Origin: Gammaproteobacteria bacterium
GTDB lineage: Bacteria > Pseudomonadota > Gammaproteobacteria > UBA9214
DNA: 48,021 bases
Direction: 5' to 3'
Assembly (NCBI GenBank): GCA_022340485.1
Contig: JAJDNX010000030.1
Span: 1 to 48,021, forward strand
Shown piece after piece: positions 1 through 10,290 of the stretch; position 1 is the first letter of the stretch, and each line of letters begins with the position of its first letter. Position numbers and translations under genes: made by a program. Under the pieces are notes generated by a model. It did not search any database and was not told where the DNA came from. It was given only the letters and a program-made list of their open reading frames with translations.

Positions 1-473
1 ACGTCGAAGGTCTGCATCTTCACCACCGGAAATCCGTGCACTTTTCCCGCCTGTTCCAGCAGCGAAAAATTACCGCTACGTTGCTTGCCAAAGCGGAAAT
101 CGTCCCCGACAACCAGGTAATTTACCGCCAGGCCGTCAAGCAGGATCTGCTGGATAAACTCGTCTGCCGTCAGCTCCGCCAGGCGGGTGTTAAAACGCAG
201 GCACAGCACCCGGTCGATATGGCAGTCTCGCAGCACCTCCAGCTTCTCCCGGAACCGGGTCAGTCTTGGCGGTGCTGCATGTGGCGTAAAATACTCGCGC
301 GGCTGTGGTTCAAATGTGATCAGCGTCACCGGCAAGCGGCGTTCCCTGCCCTGCGCAACCAGCTGAGCCAATACTGCCTGGTGCCCGAGGTGGACTCCAT
401 CAAAGCTGCCTATGGTTGCCGCACAACCCCTGTGTTGAGGTTGCAGATTGTGTAAACCACGAACCAGTTCCAT
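1..473 (-). CDS. ribF: Riboflavin kinase / FAD synthetase, N-terminal part (cut by window edge)
   Basis: Bifunctional enzyme that phosphorylates riboflavin to FMN and adenylylates FMN to FAD. About 157 N-terminal residues are present, covering most of the FAD synthetase (nucleotidyltransferase) domain; the C-terminal kinase domain lies beyond base 1. Visible hallmarks are the early GSFDGVHLGHQ nucleotide-binding motif (HxGH type) and the VVGDDFRFGKQRSG segment, both diagnostic of RibF. The ATG at 471-473 gives a start just before the conserved N-terminal strand. It lies 53 bases downstream of murJ on the same strand, the usual murJ-ribF order in gammaproteobacteria, and is probably cotranscribed with it. 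Identification is firm; only the truncation limits it. Confidence 0.95.
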   Translation of the reverse strand, partial: MELVRGLHNLQPQHRGCAATIGSFDGVHLGHQAVLAQLVAQGRERRLPVTLITFEPQPREYFTPHAAPPRLTRFREKLEVLRDCHIDRVLCLRFNTRLAELTADEFIQQILLDGLAVNYLVVGDDFRFGKQRSGNFSLLEQAGKVHGFPVVKMQTFD

Positions 474-526
474 CAGGGGATGACTGACCTCAGTAACAAA
501 ACGGCAAAGTATAAAGCATTGCGGCG

Positions 527-2101
527 CTAGCCTTCACCATGCACTTGCTGCATCAAGGTCCTGACTCGCAGACCGCCGAGGTGCAGTAGCAAAAAATAGA
601 CGGCTGCCCCCACCATCACCCACACCAGCAGGCCCGTAACCCGTGATCCCACAGGCCACGCCAGCCAGACCTGCAGCGCAGGCATACCCAGCGCCAGCAC
701 CGTGCCGAGGGCTATCACCGCGCAACCGATTTGCAGGGACAACCTCGGCCACCCCGGACAGGGTTCATATACCTGCCTGGTTTTCAGCACCCGGAACAAT
801 AGCCCGGCATTCACCCAGGCTGCCAGCGAGGTAGCCAGTGCCAGTCCTGCATGCGGTCCGGGAATTCCCAGCATGACCATGGGCACGACAAACAGAAGGT
901 TCAACACCACATTGGTCAACAAGGCAACGATGGCAATGCGCACAGGGGTGGTGGTGTCCTTGCGGGAGTAGAACGCCGGTGCCAATACCTTGACCAGCAT
1001 AAAGGCCGGCAACCCTGCCGCATAGGCCATCAGGCTCAGGCTGGCCATGTTTACATCTTCCGCGCTGAAGTCACCGTAATTGAACAGGGTCACTAGCAAT
1101 GGTCGTGCCAGCAAAGACAGCCCGACGGCTGAAGGGATACCGATCAGCAACACCAGTCGCAACCCCAGGTCCACTGTGCGTGAAAACTCATCCGCCGAGT
1201 CATTGGCATGGCTGCGTGACAGGCTCGGCAGAATAACGGTAGACAGCGCAATGGCAAACACGCCCAGTGGAAACTCTACCAGCCGGTCGGAGTAGTACAA
1301 CCAGCTGACGCTGCCGGCCACCAGAAAGGAGGCAATCAGGGTATCAAAGAGCAGATTGATCTGGGCAACCGATGAACCAACAATGCCAGGGAGCATCAAT
1401 TTCATAATGCGGCGGACACCTGCATCCCGCCAGCCCCATGACGGCCTGGGCATCAGGCCAACACGTTTCAGGGAAGGCAACAGAAACAGCACCTGCACCA
1501 ACCCTGCAACGAAAACACCCGCCGCAAGTGCCAGCTCCGGTTGTGCCAGATGCGGCGATACCAGGATGGCGGCCCCAATCAATACCACGTTCAACCACAC
1601 CGACACGAAGGAAGCTGCAGCAAAGCGCCCATAGGTATTCAGTATCCCGGCGGCAAAGGCAACCAGCGAAATGAACAGCAGATAGGGAAAGGTCAGCCGC
1701 AGCATCAGCGCCGCCAGATCAAACTGCGCGGCATCGCGATAAAGAAAGCCTGGCGCGAAGACGGTCACCAGCACCGGGCTCGCCAGTACGCCGATGACAG
1801 ACAAGATCGACAATACCCCCAGCAGGGTGCCGCCAACCTTGTTGATCAGTTGCTGCACCGAGGCGTGGTCACGCTGTTCCCGGTATTCCGCAATGATCGG
1901 CACGAACGCCTGGGAAAATGCACCCTCTGCAAATAATCGACGCAGAAAATTCGGGATCTTGAAGGCAACAAAGAAGGCATCCATGCCGGCATTGGCACCA
2001 AACCAGCGGGCCAGCACCATGTCCCTTACCAGACCCAGAACCCGTGACACCAGCGTCATGCCACCCACAATCGCTGTATTTTTCAGTAGTTTATGCTGCA
2101 T
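527..2101 (-). CDS. murJ: Lipid II flippase MurJ (MviN)
   Basis: Integral inner-membrane flippase of the MOP superfamily that moves lipid II across the membrane for peptidoglycan synthesis. The 524-residue protein has the expected family length and a string of about 14 hydrophobic segments. The N-terminal region contains SRVLGLVRDMVLARWFG and the FKIPNFLRRLFAEGAFSQAF signature typical of MurJ, with its conserved charged residues in a hydrophobic setting. ATG at 2099-2101. It reads divergently from rpsT and is followed by ribF, a conserved gammaproteobacterial arrangement. Nothing looks truncated or unusual. Confidence 0.97.
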   Translation of the reverse strand: MQHKLLKNTAIVGGMTLVSRVLGLVRDMVLARWFGANAGMDAFFVAFKIPNFLRRLFAEGAFSQAFVPIIAEYREQRDHASVQQLINKVGGTLLGVLSILSVIGVLASPVLVTVFAPGFLYRDAAQFDLAALMLRLTFPYLLFISLVAFAAGILNTYGRFAAASFVSVWLNVVLIGAAILVSPHLAQPELALAAGVFVAGLVQVLFLLPSLKRVGLMPRPSWGWRDAGVRRIMKLMLPGIVGSSVAQINLLFDTLIASFLVAGSVSWLYYSDRLVEFPLGVFAIALSTVILPSLSRSHANDSADEFSRTVDLGLRLVLLIGIPSAVGLSLLARPLLVTLFNYGDFSAEDVNMASLSLMAYAAGLPAFMLVKVLAPAFYSRKDTTTPVRIAIVALLTNVVLNLLFVVPMVMLGIPGPHAGLALATSLAAWVNAGLLFRVLKTRQVYEPCPGWPRLSLQIGCAVIALGTVLALGMPALQVWLAWPVGSRVTGLLVWVMVGAAVYFLLLHLGGLRVRTLMQQVHGEG

Positions 2102-2283
2102 GTATGCGGAATTCTTTACGCAAAGCCAACTTCCCCTTCACACAGTAAATTGAAAAAGGTGCCTGTTAAAACAGTAGCTTACCAGCAGATGAGGCAATAC
2201 GCACCGTCCTGTCCAGCGTGCGTACCAGAGCATGCCACGGTTGCAACGGGTTTACCCTGAAAACCTTTGCCACCACTCGATGA

Positions 2284-2312
2284 TTGACAATGAATACTGA
2301 AATCCGCATAGT
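2284..2312 (+). promoter_or_regulatory. Predicted sigma70 promoter of rpsT
   Basis: A perfect -35 hexamer TTGACA (2284-2289) is followed after 17 bases by CATAGT (2307-2312), which matches four of six -10 positions. Transcription would begin near 2319 and leave a leader of about 33 bases before the TTG start of rpsT. Seen by eye only; the spacing and the position make it credible. Confidence 0.6.
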
Positions 2313-2351
2313 ACTGCGTCTTTCGCAACATGCACTAATGGAGCAGTTCTC

Positions 2352-2612
2352 TTGGCAAACTCAGCACAAGCAATTAAACGGGCACGACAGGCGGAAATCC
2401 ATCGCCAGCGAAATGCCAGTCAACGTTCAAATATGCGCACAGCGATCAAAAAGGTAATTGCCTTGATTGCCGCCGGTGATCGTGACGCTGCCAGGCAGGC
2501 ATATGAAAAGGCCGTGCCGGTTATCGATCATGCTGCAGGCAAGGGTTTGATTCACGCCAACAAGGCAGCCCGTCACAAGAGCCGCCTTAATCAGCACATA
2601 CGCGGCATGTAA
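2352..2612 (+). CDS. rpsT: 30S ribosomal protein S20
   Basis: Primary 16S rRNA-binding protein of the small subunit. The 86-residue product is highly basic and helical, starts with the family's ANSAQAIKRARQ sequence and ends HKSRLNQHIRGM, matching S20 along its whole length. The start codon is TTG (2352-2354), preceded by GGAG at 2340-2343; no ATG is available that would keep the conserved N-terminus. A UUG start is also used in E. coli rpsT, where poor initiation is part of autoregulation, so the codon is probably functional here. It has its own promoter upstream and a strong terminator downstream, and is monocistronic. Confidence 0.98.
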   Translation: MANSAQAIKRARQAEIHRQRNASQRSNMRTAIKKVIALIAAGDRDAARQAYEKAVPVIDHAAGKGLIHANKAARHKSRLNQHIRGM

Positions 2613-2630
2613 GCAACGGGCAAAGTGTGC

Positions 2631-2658
2631 AAAAAGCCGGTGAAAAACCGGCTTTTTT
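2631..2658. terminator. Bidirectional rho-independent terminator between rpsT and proB
   Basis: Perfect inverted repeat AAAAAGCCGG / CCGGCTTTTTT with a 7-base loop. The A-run on the left and the T-run on the right allow termination in both directions, and it lies 18 bases after the rpsT stop and 11 bases beyond the proB stop on the other strand. It therefore serves both convergent genes. Confidence 0.9.
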
Positions 2659-2669
2659 GTGCCGGCCAT

Positions 2670-3797
2670 TCAGGTGGTCAGCACCAGATTATCGCGATGT
2701 ATCAGCTCCGTCTCATCAATATAGCCTAGCAGTTCCTCGATGCGACGGCTGGGTTGCCCGATGATCTGTTTTGAATCTGCCGCATTGTAATTCACCAGGC
2801 CACGCGCCACTTCCTCACCGGCGGGATCGAGGCATACCACAAGATCACCACGATCAAATTCACCTTCAACACGGGTTACACCGACGGGCAACAGGCTGCT
2901 GCCGGCACTGCGCAGAACCTTTACCGCACCCTCATCCAGTAACAGCCGTCCGCGTACCTTCAATTGCCCAGCAAGCCACTGCTTACGGGCAGCAACGGCA
3001 CCCCTCACAGGTATTAGGCGCGTGCCCAGTACTTCATCTGCTGCCAGCCGCTGCAGGATATTGCGCTCGCTCCCCGCGGCTATCAGGGTCACTGTCCCTG
3101 AGCGCGCAGCGCGAGCGGCTGCGCGTACCTTGGTCAGCATACCGCCACGGCCGAGCGCCCCACCACTGCCAGCAGCCATTTTCTCGAGTGCAGGATCACC
3201 GGCCAGTGCCTCGGGGATCAAACGGGCACCCGGGTTGGTGCGTGGATCCCCATCCAGCAATCCTTGCTGGTCTGTTAACAGCACCAGCAAGTCAGCCTCG
3301 ACCAGATTCGCGACCAGTGCAGCCAGTGTGTCATTATCCCCAAAGCGGATTTCCTCGGTAGCCACCGTATCGTTCTCATTGACGATGGGGATAACGCCCA
3401 GATCAAGCAAGGTGCTCAAGGTACTTCGTGCATTGAGGTAGCGCTGACGGTTCACCAGATCTTCATGTGTCAGCAATACCTGAGCGGTATGCAGCCCGTA
3501 TTTCTGGAAGCGCGATTCATAGGCCTGCACCAAACCCATTTGCCCGATGGCTGCGGCCGCCTGTAATTTATGTAACGCATGCGGACGTCGTGCCCAGCCG
3601 AGGCGAGCCAGGCCCGCAGCAACTGCGCCAGAGGAAACCAGTAACACTTCATGGCCCGCCTGCCGCAAGGCAGCAATCTGTTCAACCCAGGCATCAATGG
3701 CATCAACCGCCAGCCCCTGACCGTTATTGGTCAGAAGGGAGCTGCCGATCTTGATGATCCAGCGCTGACAGTCACTGATTTTAACTGCGTTTACCAT
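2670..3797 (-). CDS. proB: Glutamate 5-kinase
   Basis: Catalyses ATP-dependent phosphorylation of glutamate, the first step of proline biosynthesis, in the cytoplasm. The 375-residue protein has an amino-acid-kinase domain (about residues 10-265) with KIGSSLLTN at the N-terminus, [14 protein letters not shown], the [17 protein letters not shown] substrate segment and the [12 protein letters not shown] loop, then a C-terminal PUA domain (about 280-365), as in the longer bacterial ProB form. ATG at 3795-3797. It starts 9 bases after the obgE stop, so the two are almost certainly cotranscribed; obgE-proB is a common pairing. proA is not adjacent. Confidence 0.97.
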   Translation of the reverse strand: MVNAVKISDCQRWIIKIGSSLLTNNGQGLAVDAIDAWVEQIAALRQAGHEVLLVSSGAVAAGLARLGWARRPHALHKLQAAAAIGQMGLVQAYESRFQKYGLHTAQVLLTHEDLVNRQRYLNARSTLSTLLDLGVIPIVNENDTVATEEIRFGDNDTLAALVANLVEADLLVLLTDQQGLLDGDPRTNPGARLIPEALAGDPALEKMAAGSGGALGRGGMLTKVRAAARAARSGTVTLIAAGSERNILQRLAADEVLGTRLIPVRGAVAARKQWLAGQLKVRGRLLLDEGAVKVLRSAGSSLLPVGVTRVEGEFDRGDLVVCLDPAGEEVARGLVNYNAADSKQIIGQPSRRIEELLGYIDETELIHRDNLVLTT

Positions 3798-3806
3798 GGC
3801 GAAAGA

Positions 3807-5157
<1,351 letters not shown>

Positions 5158-5181
5158 TAAAAAATCCTCTGCAGTGTGTGC

Positions 5182-5493
5182 TTAACCGGTGATGCCGGTT
5201 ATTTCAACTTCTGTGAAGTTCTGACGATGCCCCATCCGCTTCATGTGGTGCTTGCGGCGACGGAACTTGATAATCTCGACTTTTTTGGCACGGCCGTGCG
5301 CCTTTACTGTAGCGGTCACCCTGCTACCTTCCACCAGGGGTGCACCTACCTTGACATCTGCACCCTCACCCACCATCAGCACCTGGTCAAAATCATAGGA
5401 ATCGCCCTCGTTGGCGTCCAGCGTCTCCACCCGCAGGGTATCTCCCTCGGAAACGCGATATTGCTTACCGCCCGTTTTTATAACTGCATACAT
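5182..5493 (-). CDS. rplU: 50S ribosomal protein L21
   Basis: Binds 23S rRNA in the large subunit. The 103-residue product starts [18 protein letters not shown] and carries the C-terminal signature [18 protein letters not shown], matching L21 in full length. It is first gene of the rplU-rpmA operon, behind a near-consensus promoter on the same strand and divergent from ispB, as in many gammaproteobacteria. Confidence 0.98.
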   Translation of the reverse strand: MYAVIKTGGKQYRVSEGDTLRVETLDANEGDSYDFDQVLMVGEGADVKVGAPLVEGSRVTATVKAHGRAKKVEIIKFRRRKHHMKRMGHRQNFTEVEITGITG

Positions 5494-5540
5494 TTCAGGA
5501 ACTCCAAACTACATCCGCTGCATTGTAGAAAAGGCCGCTA

Positions 5541-5569
5541 ATTCTAATGACTGCACCAGGCAAGGTCAA
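5541..5569 (-). promoter_or_regulatory. Predicted sigma70 promoter of rplU-rpmA
   Basis: On the minus strand TTGACC (-35, 5564-5569) and TAGAAT (-10, 5541-5546) are separated by exactly 17 bases, matching five of six consensus positions each. It points at rplU, with an expected leader of about 40 bases. Confidence 0.75.
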
Positions 5570-5672
5570 TCAAATCCCATCTGGCGCAAGGGACCTATCC
5601 CCGTTAGACTTGTCACCAACCCGGCAAACAGGGCGCGGAATTCTTAAGCGCCCTCCAAACCCTACTTGAAAA

Positions 5673-6674
5673 ATGCTAAAAATAGTTAAAGATCAAAGAG
5701 ATACGGAATACCTGGGCGCCGCCAGAACGTTGATTGCCGATGAAATGGCAGCAGTTGATGTCCTCATTCAACAGTGTCTGCACAGCGATGTAGCGCTCAT
5801 CAACCAGTTATCACACTACATCATAAATAGTGGCGGAAAGCGTTTACGCCCGATGCTGGTGCTGTTGTCCGCCAAATCCTGCCTTTACCGGGGCGACCAG
5901 CAAATCAATCTGGCCGCCGTCATCGAGTTTATTCACACCGCTACCCTGCTCCACGATGATGTAGTCGATGCCTCCCAATTACGTCGTGGCAACATGACAG
6001 CAAATGCCGTTTGGGGCAATGAAGCAAGCGTTCTGGTCGGTGATTTTCTTTACTCGCGTGCCTTTGAAATGATGGTCAATGCGAACAACATGCGCATTAT
6101 GGAAATCATGTCACACACAACCAACACGATTGCCGAAGGCGAAGTGCTGCAATTGCTCAATTGTCATGACGCCGAAACCACCGAGGCGCGCTACATGGAT
6201 GTGGTTAGCCGCAAGACTGCCCGTCTTTTCGAAGCGGCCGCACAGATTGGAGCGGTGCTGGGCCAGCAGCCAGCACAGGTCGAGACTGCACTGGCAAACT
6301 ATGGCCTGCATCTGGGCACCGCATTCCAATTGATCGATGATGTACTCGATTACAGCGCCTCACCCGAAGATACCGGCAAGAATGTGGGTGATGATCTGGC
6401 CGAGGGCAAGCCAACCTTGCCGTTGATACACGCGATCCACAAAGGCACGCCGAATCAGGCCAGACTGATTCGCAAGGCCATAGAGAACGGCGGCCATGAC
6501 AACATGCAGGACGTGTGCGCAATTATTGAATCAACAGGGGCCATCCCGTACACTGCGCAGGCCGCGCAGCGGCAAGCCGACCTTGCCATAATGGCACTGA
6601 AGCCGCTCCCGGACTCGGCCAGCAAGGAGGCACTGTACGGCCTTGCAGAATTTTCTGTCAACCGTAATTACTAA
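5673..6674 (+). CDS. ispB: Octaprenyl diphosphate synthase (long-chain trans-prenyltransferase)
   Basis: Elongates farnesyl diphosphate with isopentenyl diphosphate to the side chain of ubiquinone/menaquinone. The 333-residue protein has the polyprenyl synthetase signature: [12 protein letters not shown], the first aspartate-rich motif DDVVD in [10 protein letters not shown], and the second DDVLD in QLIDDVLDY followed by [16 protein letters not shown]. Length and order fit IspB/HepT-type enzymes; the exact chain length cannot be told from sequence by eye. It is divergent from rplU. The stop codon (6672-6674) is followed after one base by tRNA-Pro, so the mRNA and tRNA probably share a transcript. 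Confidence 0.96.
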   Translation: MLKIVKDQRDTEYLGAARTLIADEMAAVDVLIQQCLHSDVALINQLSHYIINSGGKRLRPMLVLLSAKSCLYRGDQQINLAAVIEFIHTATLLHDDVVDASQLRRGNMTANAVWGNEASVLVGDFLYSRAFEMMVNANNMRIMEIMSHTTNTIAEGEVLQLLNCHDAETTEARYMDVVSRKTARLFEAAAQIGAVLGQQPAQVETALANYGLHLGTAFQLIDDVLDYSASPEDTGKNVGDDLAEGKPTLPLIHAIHKGTPNQARLIRKAIENGGHDNMQDVCAIIESTGAIPYTAQAAQRQADLAIMALKPLPDSASKEALYGLAEFSVNRNY

Positions 6675-6675
6675 G

Positions 6676-6752
<77 letters not shown>

Positions 6753-6857
6753 TTAAACAACAATCAATGCCAGACTGGATTGCTGAGTTGCACCCGGGTC
6801 ATTTCTCAAGCTGTATCACAGTTCAACGTGTAACCGCCTGGATACTATGGACGTATA

Positions 6858-8627
6858 ATGGCTAATATTCCTCCAGGTGGTGACCGCAGAAGCCCGCTGG
6901 CTTTTGACCGGCGCAAAACCGCTATGGTCTCCACCCATCTTGAACTCCTGTCGAAAATGAGCGGTCACCTGGCCGTCACCCTCAATCTCGAGGAAACCAT
7001 CCAGAAGGCTCTGGACCTGATCGTCAAGTTCGTACAGGCCGAGGGTGGTGCACTGTTTTTGCTTGAGGAGAAATTCGCAACGCTGGTTTGCAAGGCAAGT
7101 GCCGGTCCGGTCGATATCCGGGGTATCAGGCTAAAATCAGGTGAAGGCATCGTCGGCCAGTGTGTAACAAATAATACCAGCCGCATCGTCAAGGATGTAC
7201 GCCAGGATCCGAATTTCGATCAGTCTGTTGATGAATCAACAGGTTTTCAGACACGCTCCATATTGTGCACCCCCATGACCGTGAACAAACAGAAGGTTGG
7301 CGCAATTGAACTGGTCAACAAGCGCACAGAAGACGGGCTGTTTTCAGAGACTGACCTGCTGATGCTGCAAACACTGGCCTCTGCCGCCGCGCTGGCAATT
7401 AACAATGCCCATATGGCAGAAGAACTGGTCGAACAGGAGCGCGTCAGCCGTGAACTGGAACTGGCTACAGAAATGCAACGTAGTCTTCTGCCAGACACAC
7501 CGTCTGATTCCTTTCCGGTTTTCGGAACCAATCTCCCTGCCAACGAGATGTCGGGGGACTTTTACGACTTTTTTCAACTTGATGACGGTTATATTTACTT
7601 CAGTCTTGGTGACGTTTCGGGGAAAGGCATGGATGCCGCCCTGTTGATGTCAAAGACGGCCAGCCTGTTCCGTTGCCTGGGAAAAACCATACACGAACCC
7701 AATGTACTGCTTGCCACCATCAACAGGGAACTGTGCGAGACAGCGATCCACGGGATGTTTGTTACCATGGTCTGCGGTCTGCTGGATACGAAAACAGGCT
7801 CGATCACGATAGCCAATGCCGGCCACGAACCGCCCTTGATACATGCTCGGGATGGCACCTTTACTGCCCTGCCGGCAAGTGCCCCACCCCTCGGCATTAT
7901 GTCGCTGCAGGCTGGAGACAACGGCATCAGGGCCGAGACCTTCCACCTGGAGGGTGGCACATTGTACATCTTTACCGATGGCGTCACCGAGGGCAGTCTG
8001 GAAGATGGCAGCCGACTGGGGCAAGCAGGCTTCCAGGACATCATTCGGGAACGCAGGGACCTGCCAATCGCGGCACGTATCGAGGCGGTTGTATCGACCC
8101 TGAGCAATACCGGACGCAAACGCCATGACGACATCACCTTGCTGGCCGTTGAGGACGCACGACCTGAGCTGCGCAACACAATCGACAGCGTTGAACCCGT
8201 GATGGTTGCCCGCCATACCTTCCCGGCCCGTGCTGAAGCACTGCACACGGTTCGCGAGGTGGTTAATAACGCCTGTGAGGCCTGCGGCTGTGAACCTGAG
8301 GATGCCACGGATATTATTATTGCGGTAGGAGAAGCCTGCCAGAATGTCGTCCGGCACGCCTATAAGGACCACGATACCGGTGATGCCACACTGGAAATAT
8401 ACTGCAAAGACGGCATACTTGAGTTTCGCCTGCAGGATTCAGCACGCCCGGTAGACCGTGAGAAAGTCAAACCGGTATGGCCGAAGGAACTCGGACCTGG
8501 TGGCCTCGGGGTCTGCCTTATCCACGACATAATGGATCAGGTTGACTACCTCCCACCTCCGAAAGACCAGGGAAACCTGCTACGCATGGTTAAATCCATC
8601 AAGAGAAAAAACAGCAATGAAACATGA
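6858..8627 (+). CDS. GAF - PP2C (SpoIIE) phosphatase - RsbW-like kinase regulator
   Basis: A 589-residue cytoplasmic regulator with both halves of a partner-switching module. A GAF sensor domain (about 28-190) is followed by a helical linker, a SpoIIE/RsbU-type PP2C phosphatase domain (about 215-430) with metal-binding GDFYD (233-237), GDVSGKG (251-257), FTDGVTE and RHDD, and a C-terminal HATPase domain (about 450-580) with an N-box [12 protein letters not shown] and a GGLGVCLI G-box, as in RsbW/SpoIIAB serine kinases. Such proteins add and remove phosphate on a STAS antagonist. The next gene is a STAS protein overlapping this one by 11 bases, so the pair is co-translated. Comparable phosphatase-kinase fusions (HsbR, CrsR) carry a receiver instead of GAF. 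The ligand of the GAF domain is unknown. Confidence 0.93.
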   Translation: MANIPPGGDRRSPLAFDRRKTAMVSTHLELLSKMSGHLAVTLNLEETIQKALDLIVKFVQAEGGALFLLEEKFATLVCKASAGPVDIRGIRLKSGEGIVGQCVTNNTSRIVKDVRQDPNFDQSVDESTGFQTRSILCTPMTVNKQKVGAIELVNKRTEDGLFSETDLLMLQTLASAAALAINNAHMAEELVEQERVSRELELATEMQRSLLPDTPSDSFPVFGTNLPANEMSGDFYDFFQLDDGYIYFSLGDVSGKGMDAALLMSKTASLFRCLGKTIHEPNVLLATINRELCETAIHGMFVTMVCGLLDTKTGSITIANAGHEPPLIHARDGTFTALPASAPPLGIMSLQAGDNGIRAETFHLEGGTLYIFTDGVTEGSLEDGSRLGQAGFQDIIRERRDLPIAARIEAVVSTLSNTGRKRHDDITLLAVEDARPELRNTIDSVEPVMVARHTFPARAEALHTVREVVNNACEACGCEPEDATDIIIAVGEACQNVVRHAYKDHDTGDATLEIYCKDGILEFRLQDSARPVDREKVKPVWPKELGPGGLGVCLIHDIMDQVDYLPPPKDQGNLLRMVKSIKRKNSNET

Positions 8628-8949
8628 AATCCTGAAGCGAAACGGTGCAACCATTGTCGCTTTTAAAGGCGAAATTGACCTGGAGAGTTCACCGGCAGCA
8701 AGAAAAATACTACTTAGATGTTTTGACAATAACAGCAAGGTGGTCGTTGACCTGTCAGGAGTGACCTATATCGACAGTTCCGGTGTTGCCTCACTGGTTG
8801 AGGCACTGCAGGCAGCAAAGAAAAATGCTGGCCAGTTCTCGCTTGCTGCCGTCAGTGAACCTACCCGACGGGTACTTGAACTGGCTCGTCTCGACAAGGT
8901 TTTTACGCTGTATGATAGTGTCGATAAAGCACTGGATAACCCTGCCTAG
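8617..8949 (+). CDS. STAS-domain protein (anti-sigma antagonist type; possible MlaB)
   Basis: A single STAS domain of 110 residues. The conserved YIDSSGVASL motif places the phospho-acceptor serine at about Ser54, equivalent to the serine phosphorylated in SpoIIAA/RsbV. The start ATG (8617-8619) overlaps the end of the phosphatase/kinase gene by 11 bases; the frame stays open upstream but that would lie wholly inside the neighbour. The gene directly precedes mlaE, where E. coli-type mla operons carry the STAS protein MlaB, a subunit that binds the MlaF ATPase. Two roles are therefore possible: an RsbV-like antagonist of an unseen anti-sigma target, or a phosphorylatable MlaB. The context supports the second, but this is inference. 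Confidence 0.92.
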   Translation: MKHEILKRNGATIVAFKGEIDLESSPAARKILLRCFDNNSKVVVDLSGVTYIDSSGVASLVEALQAAKKNAGQFSLAAVSEPTRRVLELARLDKVFTLYDSVDKALDNPA

Positions 8950-8991
8950 ATACCCCGATCCCAGTAAAACGCGGACAGCCAACACCTCTTT

Positions 8992-9783
8992 ATGCTGAAA
9001 CTTGTTGAAAAACTTGGAGGGGACTTTCTATATCTGCTGGAAACAACCGGCAGAATGGGCATATTCTTTGCCTCGGCAATTGCCAACATCTTCAAACCTC
9101 CCGTGTCTTTATACGCAATCGTTCGACAAATCTACTTTTTTGGGGCGCGTTCCCTCGTTGTAATTTTAATTGTGGGCCTGTTTACAGGTATGGTCCTTGG
9201 CCTGCAGGGCTACCATAATCTGAAACAATTCGGCTCCGAGGACGTCCTGGGCTCTGCGGTTGCCCTCAGCCTGATACAGGAACTGGGGCCCGTACTGACA
9301 GCGTTGATGGTCATAGGACGGGCCGGTTCGGCGATCTGCGCCGAAATCGGTATCATGCGTCACTCTGAACAGATTGATGCGCTCGAATGCATGGCAATCA
9401 ATCCGGTCAAATACCTGGTTGCGCCGAAGTTCGTTGCCGCACTCGTCTCGATGCCGGCACTAACATTTATTTTCAACATTATCGGCATTTTCGGCGGCTA
9501 CCTGGCCGGTGTTGTGTTACTGGATGTCGCGGAGGGCGCCTATTTTCAGGGCATGTACAAGAGCGTCGAATGGGTAGACATTCGCTTGTGTCTGGTCAAG
9601 TCCATAATCTTCGGCCTGCTGATTGTGTGGATCACCACTTTCAAGGGTTACTTTCTGCACCTCAACCGCACCGGGGTATTCGGCGCAGAAGGTGTCAGTC
9701 GTATAACAACGGATGCAGTAGTATTTTCCTCGGTTTCGATCCTGGTTTGGGATTACCTGATCGGCTCAATCATACTTTCGTAA
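8992..9783 (+). CDS. mlaE: Phospholipid ABC transporter permease MlaE
   Basis: Inner-membrane permease of the MlaFEDB complex, which exchanges phospholipids between the inner membrane and periplasmic MlaC. The 263-residue protein has the MlaE/Ttg2B features: an amphipathic N-terminal segment, five or six hydrophobic helices, GLFTGMVLGLQGY, the QELGPVLTALMVIGRAGSA motif and EQIDALECMAINPVKYL. It follows the STAS gene by 42 bases and precedes mlaD by 42 bases on the same strand. The usual upstream ATPase mlaF is missing from this operon and lies convergently at 11797-12615. Confidence 0.96.
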   Translation: MLKLVEKLGGDFLYLLETTGRMGIFFASAIANIFKPPVSLYAIVRQIYFFGARSLVVILIVGLFTGMVLGLQGYHNLKQFGSEDVLGSAVALSLIQELGPVLTALMVIGRAGSAICAEIGIMRHSEQIDALECMAINPVKYLVAPKFVAALVSMPALTFIFNIIGIFGGYLAGVVLLDVAEGAYFQGMYKSVEWVDIRLCLVKSIIFGLLIVWITTFKGYFLHLNRTGVFGAEGVSRITTDAVVFSSVSILVWDYLIGSIILS

Positions 9784-9825
9784 CAGATAGAGGCTACCTG
9801 TTGACTGTAACAATCAGGAATAGTG

Positions 9826-10272
9826 ATGAAAAAACTCAATCTTGAAATGATCGTTGGCATGTTTCTGCTTGCAGGCTTCATAAGCTTTTCCTGGCTGGCC
9901 GTCAAGATGGGCGACATCAACCCGTTCGCAGAAGAGACCTACCCGGTAACTGCCCGTTTCACTTCAATCAGCGGCCTCAAGGAAGGATCGGCCATCGAAC
10001 TCGCAGGGGTCATTGTCGGCAAGGTCAGTAACATTGAACTGGACACCGGTGATTACGAGGCAGTTGTGCATCTGGATATCGACAAACGGGTTGAACTGCA
10101 GGATGACACTATCGCCTCCATTCGCACAGCAGGTATTATCGGTGACAAATTCATCAAGCTGACACCCGGAGGTTCCGAAATCATTCTGGGGGCCGGCGAT
10201 GAAATTGAGGAAACCGAACCGGCCATCAGCCTGGAAGAACTGGTCAGTAAATACATTTTTGACACCAAATAG
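9826..10272 (+). CDS. mlaD: Phospholipid-binding MCE protein MlaD
   Basis: Membrane-anchored periplasmic subunit that forms the hexameric MCE ring on MlaE. The 148-residue protein has one N-terminal transmembrane helix (about residues 6-24) and one MCE domain with SISGLKEGSAIELAGVIVGKV and TAGIIGDKFIKLTPG. ATG at 9826 is chosen over GTG at 9823 because the AGGA at 9816-9819 is then at a normal distance. The length agrees with single-MCE MlaD of other proteobacteria, somewhat shorter than E. coli MlaD. Confidence 0.95.
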   Translation: MKKLNLEMIVGMFLLAGFISFSWLAVKMGDINPFAEETYPVTARFTSISGLKEGSAIELAGVIVGKVSNIELDTGDYEAVVHLDIDKRVELQDDTIASIRTAGIIGDKFIKLTPGGSEIILGAGDEIEETEPAISLEELVSKYIFDTK

Positions 10273-10290
10273 AATTCACTCACAGCAACC

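Noticed and set aside
7595-8372. Long open frames on the minus strand opposite the phosphatase/kinase gene
   Set aside because: They mirror the codon pattern of the plus-strand gene and have no recognisable domain.
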